From: Aquilaria yunnanensis
Taxonomy: Eukaryota > Streptophyta > Magnoliopsida > Malvales > Thymelaeaceae
DNA: 64,000 nucleotides
Assembly: GCA_039654915.1 (NCBI GenBank)
Contig: CM077594.1
Location: forward strand, 48,747,001-48,811,000
Reading direction: 5' to 3'
The notes under the pieces were generated by a model. It saw only the letters and a program-made list of their open reading frames with translations. It did no database searches and was not told the origin of the DNA. The first letter of the stretch is position 1. Each line of letters starts with the position of its first letter. Shown piece by piece: positions 57,830 through 64,000 of this stretch. Made by a program: the position numbers and the translations under genes.

Positions 57830-59085
57830 AACTCCCACTCGCACTAAGATGCTTTTAAAGTTCCAGCTCCCACTCAAAACAAATTCCTTAATCCTTATAG
57901 CCGAAATAATCCAGACACTTCTACATATATAGAGTTGTGGGTGCGACCTCAAGCACACACACTAAGTCTCTTCTTTTGAGGTTGTTAGACTCTCAATAGA
58001 AGATTGTCCTCTCCTCATAGTTTGAACTTCTTCAAACTTTCCTTTGAACACATCAAATTCAAGTGTGTTGCTTAAACACATCAAGCTTGCTTGAACACAT
58101 CAAACTATGCCTAACAGACCCCAGACATATGATACACTTCTTAATCACAATCAGTCTCTTTCTTAGAATTTCAACTCCTTGAAATCCATGATTGTATTAA
58201 GCATTGAGTACTCATTTCTATCACTTGTCATTCAATCTAGCATACTACTCACAGTAATATGTGGGCCCAGGATTGAATTTAGTGAACGTGTATCATCTTA
58301 ATGTCTTTCCTTTTAGCTTCAACTACTTAGGTCAATGAGTTAACATGATTACCCAAAAGGAGGATACTCCAGTCTCATTTCTCTAAGACCTTCGACAACC
58401 AATCAAAGTAACCATAATTAACTCAACTTCCTAATAGCAAGCCATAGTCACTAAGAGTCTGATTCGAAGAATCTCACACTAAGCAAGAATAGAGACAACT
58501 TGCTTAAATTCTTCTTTGGCCGTATTTCATGGTCATGGAACACTTGGAAACACATCCATTAAAGTTCCATAATACACTTCTAAGGTGTTTTACTCATGTC
58601 ACTCCCACTTGGAGTGATCTCCATGTCAATTGAGGAGTGTGTCATTTCTCCCTCTTAAAACACCACTAAGTGTACTCCTCTTAACACATAAAAGGAGGAC
58701 ATGTCAATAACCATGAAATTTCTCCATGTAAGCCCTAGCTTACATCTAACATAGGCTAGGATGTATGAATGGTCATACAAACAGAATGCACCAAAGCATG
58801 GAATCTTGATTACTCATAATCAAGGCAACCATAAAAGCTAAAGTGTCATGTGTTGGAGCATGACTCCCACTTAAATGTATCATTCACTTAAGTTTCATTT
58901 AAGTCTTTAGCCAGTCTCATCCTTAATCTTACACAAAGATTAAGGGCGAATGACTCGTGTGAGAAAGTCATCCTTTGCCTATGTTTGACATGTTCATTTG
59001 TTCGTTATGATTCATAAAATTGAACTGAGTATTTCATAAAATACATAACATGTGTGACACCAAAGAGGTGAAGTACATCCAACAT
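57830..59085 (-). other. A4 3' untranslated region
   Basis: The family-typical non-coding 3' region of about 1.26 kb, including two to three GAACACATCAA-type motifs near 58045-58105. No ORF. Confidence 0.7.
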
Positions 59086-60565
59086 TTACAATCTTCTAAG
59101 ACCCATTGCTCTAACATGTCGAGCAAAGACAAGTGGTGGCAATGGCTTAGTGAGAGGATCTGCCACCATCAGGTCTGTAGAAATGTACTCAATCCTAACT
59201 TCACCCTCTTTAATTGCATCTCGCACAAAGTTATATTTCATGCTAATGTGCTTGGTCTTTCCATGGTATTTGGGGTCTTTGGTATAAGCCATGGCTGCCA
59301 TACTATCACTGTAGATAGTAATAGGTTTCTCAATAGAAACCTTATACTCCAAATTCTTAAGGAAATAACCTAGCCAAAGGGCTTCTTGTACAGCTGAGGC
59401 ACATGAAATAAATTCAGCCTCCATTGTGGACAATGCTGTACAAGTTTGCTTCTTACTACACCAAGTAGTAGCCCCACCATTTAGCATGAAAAGATAACCA
59501 GATTTAGACTTGCTGGAGTCTCTATCTCCTCCCCAATCAGCATCAGAATAGCCACGTAAACCAAGGTCTTTACCTTGGTAACAAAGCCAATAATCCTTAG
59601 TACCCTTGAGGTACCTTAGGATCCTCTTGACACTTTTCCAATGCTCCAAACCAGGGTTGGAAGAATATCGTGCTAGAAGTCCAACCGCTTGGCTGATGTC
59701 TGGCCTTGTACATAACATGGCGTACATCAAGCTACCAATGGCACTTAGGTAAGGGATCTGAGCCATCTCTTCCTTTTCTTTTGGAGTCTTAGGACATAAG
59801 TCCTCTCCAATCTTGCAATCATATGCAATAGGTGTACTCATGGGCTTTGCATTTGTTAAGTTGAACCTTGCAAGAATCTTATCAATATAAGGTTCTTGAG
59901 AAAGGGCCAATAGCCTTGCCTTTCTATCCCTCAGGATCATAACCCCTAGGATAAAGGCAGCCTCTCCCATGTCCTTCATGTCAAAGGTGGAAGACAACCA
60001 TCCCTTGATGGTACTTAACAATGCAACCCCATTACTTGCAATTAGTATATCATCTACATATAGAGTCAATACTGCAAAACTAGACCCAGAAGAGTACAAG
60101 TATACACAATGGTCTTCATGCATCATCAAAAAGCCATAGCTTGTAATTGCATGGTGAAACTTCAAGTACCACTGTCTTGAAGCTTGCTTAAGACCATAGA
60201 TAAACTTCTTCAGTCTACATACCTTGTCCTCTTGACCCTTTTGGATAAACCCCTCAAGTTGTCTCATATATATCTCTTCACTCAAATCACCATTGAGAAA
60301 GGCGGTCTTTACATCCATCTGATGTAACTCTAGGTCCAGATTTGCCACGATGGCAAGTAATATCCTGATGGAAGTGAATTTTACAACAGGAGAGAAGGTG
60401 TCTTTGAAATCAACATCCTCCTTCTGTGCAAAACCCTTGGCCACCAAACGGGCCTTGTATCTTTCGATACTTCCATCAGAGTTCACCTTGATCTTGAGAA
60501 CCCACTTGTTCCCAATTGCCCTACGGCCTGGAGGAAGATCACTTAGCTCCCAAACCCCATTGAGA
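59086..60565 (-). pseudogene. A4 reverse transcriptase and RNase H
   Basis: An open frame from the B solo LTR to the stop at 59086, with [31 protein letters not shown], catalytic YVDD and the RNase H motifs. It ends with RHVRAMGLRRL. No stop is seen in this part. The insertion of the B LTR separates it from integrase. The Met at 60486 is internal. Confidence 0.92.
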
Positions 60566-61981
60566 TGTTAGTATTGTGCCCAAAAAGCCAATCATGAGAT
60601 GATTGTATTTTTGCACATTGAGTCATGATATTTTATTGAGGCATTAATCCAGCAATTTTGTTTTTTGTTTTGTTTCTGCGTAATGTAATGAACATAATTG
60701 TAACCCTAGAATAATGATATTCTTAAACGTCCCTAGTATAGTATTATTGTGGAGCGGGTTGCAATAATACATAATGACTAGCATATGTGGAGACTAATAT
60801 GAGATATGTAGTCTACATATGGGTACAAGTTGGAGAACTTGTGTACTGGACCGACCCACCATGAGAACACTTCATGGATCGTTATATGAGTGTCATAAGT
60901 GATTCTCATAGTGATCATGGTATATGTAGTCCTTCGACCTAAGATCATCAAGGTTCCCTACATGTGAGTCACATACTTTGATACTTTCCTTTGTTGCTCG
61001 TAACTGAGTGAACTTGAAGGAGGTCATTGGGTATGTCACATATCATGCGGAGGGATTTGTATGATCAAGATGGGATTTGTCCCTCCTATGTAACAGGAGT
61101 GATATCTTTGGGCCCCTTGATAGAGTGATACTTAAAAAATGCATGGCCATGCTCCGATGAGTTGATATATGATATCAATGTCATCAGTTTAAGTTAGTCT
61201 ACTCGGTAATCAAGAAACCAAAGATTGGGCTATACGAGAGTGACACATTCCATGTCTCGTGCTTAGTCTTGATATCTTGGACAAAGGGACAATGGCATAT
61301 ATCGGTGATGATCATAAAGGATTAGTCGATTCACCGACAATCTTGTCACTTGGGTAGCAATGATGTGTTGCTAGACACCGCTCATTGCTTATGATCATAA
61401 ATGTGATTTATGATCATTGCCAACATGGCAAGAGCCTATTGGGTCGCACACATAGAGCTATTTGGATCATTAGAGTGCATGGGCTAATTATTTGGGTTAT
61501 GGTTTCACTTTAATTTCGTATTAATAATGGGCCAAGGAGTTGAGCCATTATTAAGCCCGAAATTAAATCCTAATTGGATTAGGGCTTTGAAACCCATTAG
61601 GCCTGGAAGTTGAGTCTCACTATAAATACAACTTTTAAGTGAGAAATTCGCAGGTCTCCTTGCCCTAGCCTCCCAAAAGGACAGCCACACTCTTCTCTTG
61701 CAATTCCTTGGAGGACGCAAGCTAGCACTGCGAGCGCAAGAGAAACGCATCTGCCGGGACGTGGTGGAAGCGTGGTGATCCCGAGAGGCTCGTGTGGATA
61801 CCATAGAGAGCCTGAACACGTCAACTGTTCAGGTTTTGTGATTCGACTCTACAGTTGAGTGAGAGATCTCAACCGAAAATTAGGTATGAAATTTTCGAAC
61901 ACCCGGTTTACCCCGTTTCACTTGGATCCTGGAGGGTTTCGGTTAAATTCCGCTGTGCTGTTTGGCTCCCGAAACCCAACA
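60566..61981 (+). mobile_element. Solo LTR of family B in A4 (1416 bp)
   Basis: Full length, TGTTAGTATTG to ACCCAACA. The target duplication TGAGA is at 60561-60565 and 61982-61986. Plus orientation, opposite to A4. Confidence 0.96.
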
Positions 61982-63273
61982 TGAGATGCATTGAATGCAA
62001 CTCATCCTTAATTGCATTTAGCCACTCTTCCCTCTGTGCACCCTCAAGAGCCTCCTTAATGTTACTTGGTTCATCTATCTCAGATGCAACCAAATTTGCC
62101 TCACTATCCAAGATCCACCATTCTTTAGGTGGTCCAAATTTCCTCATTGATCTTCTCAATGTAGGTTGAGATGGAGGCAACTCATGCTCCATCTCTTGAG
62201 GCTCAACATTTTGCTCTTGAGTATCCTCAACTCCCTCTTGAACAAAACCTTCCTCTTGGAGGTCTTGCTCATGTTGGTCCACAACAACAGGTATTTCTGG
62301 AGCCATTGCTCCATGTGGTTGAGGTACTCCCTCTAGAGTAGGTGCATGTGTCCCAGCTGTCCTTATGACACTTGGTTGATCCTCATCTAGGATCTGGCTT
62401 AATGAGGTTAAGTCACCACATTCACCAACTTTGGGAAACTCATACTCCACAAAGTTAGCATTCCTTGCATCAAAGATGTTCCCAGTTTTGTGACTTATAT
62501 CCAAGAACACATAACCCCTAGATTGTTCAGCATAACCAAGGAAGGCACACCTCCTCCCTCTTGGACCCAAATTTCCCAAAGGATGGTCCGTTATGTGAAC
62601 ATAAGCTAAACAACCCCATGGGCGTAAATAGTTTAGGTTAGGAGTTTTCTTCTTCCATAACTCATATGGAGAAGAGTTCACATTCTTGGTGGGTACTCTA
62701 TTGAGGACATGAATTGCACACAGCAATGCATCACTCCAATAAATGATGTCTAAGTTGGCCTTTGCCATCATGGAACGTACCATGTCCATAAGAGTTCTAT
62801 TTTTTCTCTCAGACACTCCATTCTGTTGGGGTGTCCAAGGAAGAGTGAACTCCCTTTCAATACACTTTAAGTCACAAAATGCCTTGAATGCATTTGATGT
62901 ATACTCTCCACCCCTATCTGTCCTCAAGGACTTACCCTTCTTACATACTTGGTTCTCAACCAAGTGTACATACTTCTCAAAGCATGCCAAGGCCTCTGCC
63001 TTGTTTCTTAGTAGGTAGATGTGGGTGAATCAAGTGTAATCATCTGTGAATGTGATGAAATACTTAAATCCGTTTATGGATTCAACCCTCATTGGCCCAC
63101 ACAGGTCAGAGTGAACTAAACATAGTGCCTCACTTCTCCTAGTTGCTTTGCCAAAAGGCTTTCTTGTGGCTTTGCCCTCTAGGCATGATTGGCAACTTGG
63201 AAGGACAACCTTGGTCAGGGAACCTAGCAAGCTACTCTTGGCTAGCTTGTCCATTCTATCTTGACCAATATGA
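61982..63273 (-). pseudogene. A4 integrase and linker
   Basis: From the linker near MKDELHSMHL back to the integrase core (NGVSERKNRT, LRTDRGGEYTSN) and pre-integrase part. An Arg codon of DDYTRF is changed to TGA (63030-63032). A one-base deletion near 63273 shifts the frame at WHERLGHIG. Confidence 0.9.
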
Positions 63274-64000
63274 CCAACCTCTCATGCTATCTCATTTCAT
63301 TTGTGACCTCTGTCACATAGCAACTAGGACTTGCAACAGAATGGTCAGTTGGCTTTAACTCATAAAGCCCATTATTAACAGAACAAGTGCATACTATCTG
63401 ATCATCTTTAATAATAGACACATTATTATTAAAGAATTTAAAGCAATAATTGTACTTCAACATACAACTTATAGAAATCAAATTTCTACAAATGTTTGGT
63501 ACATACAATACATCTATTAGATACAAATATCCAATATCTATAGGAATTCTACATGTTCCTATGCCTTCCACATCCAGCCTAGCATCATTTCCCACTGAAA
63601 CATCCTTAGCTCCTTTTGAGAGCTTCCTATAGGCCACAAACCAGGACTTGTCCCGAGCTATGTGGTCTGTTGCTCCCGAGTCTACAATCCACAAAGAATT
63701 GCACTCAGTTAGTAATGTACATGACACAACATGTACAATGGAAGTAGAAGGGTATGTATATACCTTGGGTGGACCCTTGCAATCCTTTGCAAAGTGTCCT
63801 TTATACCCACAGTTGAAGCACTTCAGCTTGCTTATGTCCCGCTTCTTTTTGAACTTTTTCTTGGAAGCAGAACCTTTTCCTTTTCCCTTCCCTGGCCCTC
63901 CTTTGCCACCACTCTTCTTCCATCCCTTCTGGATAGAGGATGAGGCAACATATGCCTTAGAATGGTCCTTGAGGGCCATCACCTCAGCCTCAAGGAGGAG
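63274..64000 (-). pseudogene. A4 protease and gag C-terminal part, cut by window end
   Basis: It contains the basic gag stretch, zinc knuckle CFNCGYKGHFAKDC (about 63795-63835) and protease IVDSGATDH (about 63665-63690). A Trp codon of RWHERL is changed to TAG (63287-63289). The frame stays open to the right edge of the window, so the gag start is outside. Confidence 0.9.

Larger units (their letters stand above)
56389..64000 (-). mobile_element. Ty1/copia element A4, 5' end outside the window
   Basis: In minus orientation: 3' LTR, 3' UTR, RNase H, reverse transcriptase, integrase, protease and the C-terminal part of gag to the window end. Interrupted by a B solo LTR (60566-61981). Inserted into the leader of C2. 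It keeps the longer RNase H tail like A2. Confidence 0.93.

Overview
The window looks like repeat-rich intergenic DNA of a flowering plant. I see no host gene, tRNA or rRNA. Nearly every base belongs to LTR retrotransposons of Ty1/copia and Ty3/gypsy type or to a 31-bp tandem repeat. Plant origin rests on the element types: an Angela/BARE-like copia element, a Tat-like gypsy element with an RNase H-integrase end and an antisense spliced gene, primer sites matching initiator tRNA-Met, and gag of the plant UBN2 and Retrotrans_gag types. The species cannot be told from this.

Four families are present, named here D, A, B and C. D (1-7129, + strand) is the 3' part of a Tat-like gypsy element: RNase H and integrase, then an antisense multi-exon gene with its own TATA box, then the 3' LTR. 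A is a copia family with LTRs of about 1.4-1.48 kb. Copies are A1 (9150-38987, +), A2 (19752-28305, -), A3 (from 41128, -), A4 (from 56389, -) and two solo LTRs. B is an Angela-like copia family with 1416-bp LTRs: one full element (15223-32032, +) and two solo LTRs. C is a gypsy-type family whose LTR (986-1022 bp) encodes the polyprotein C-terminus: one complete non-autonomous element C1 (48330-53949, -), one 5' fragment C2 (54667-56388, +) and three solo LTRs.

The layout is a nest, and most joins are confirmed by 5-bp target-site duplications. D abuts a 31-bp minisatellite (7130-9149). A1 sits in that minisatellite, whose second half reappears at 38988-41127. A1 is interrupted by an A solo LTR, a B solo LTR, the complete B element and two C solo LTRs. 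B is in turn interrupted by A2. A3 follows the second minisatellite block in inverted orientation. It is interrupted by an A solo LTR, by C1 and by C2; C2 is cut by A4, and A4 holds a B solo LTR. A3, C2 and A4 run off the right edge or have their missing ends beyond it.

Most coding regions are broken. A2 and B are the least damaged: each has one in-frame amber codon, and B is also split by A2. Most stops that can be compared with a sister copy are C-to-T (or G-to-A) transitions, as expected for methylated, silenced elements. The most unusual items are the antisense spliced gene in D, the gag-only C1 element with a long unexplained ORF that ends inside its LTR, the roughly 10-bp-periodic AGCT array in the A LTR, and two large inverted-repeat arrangements.
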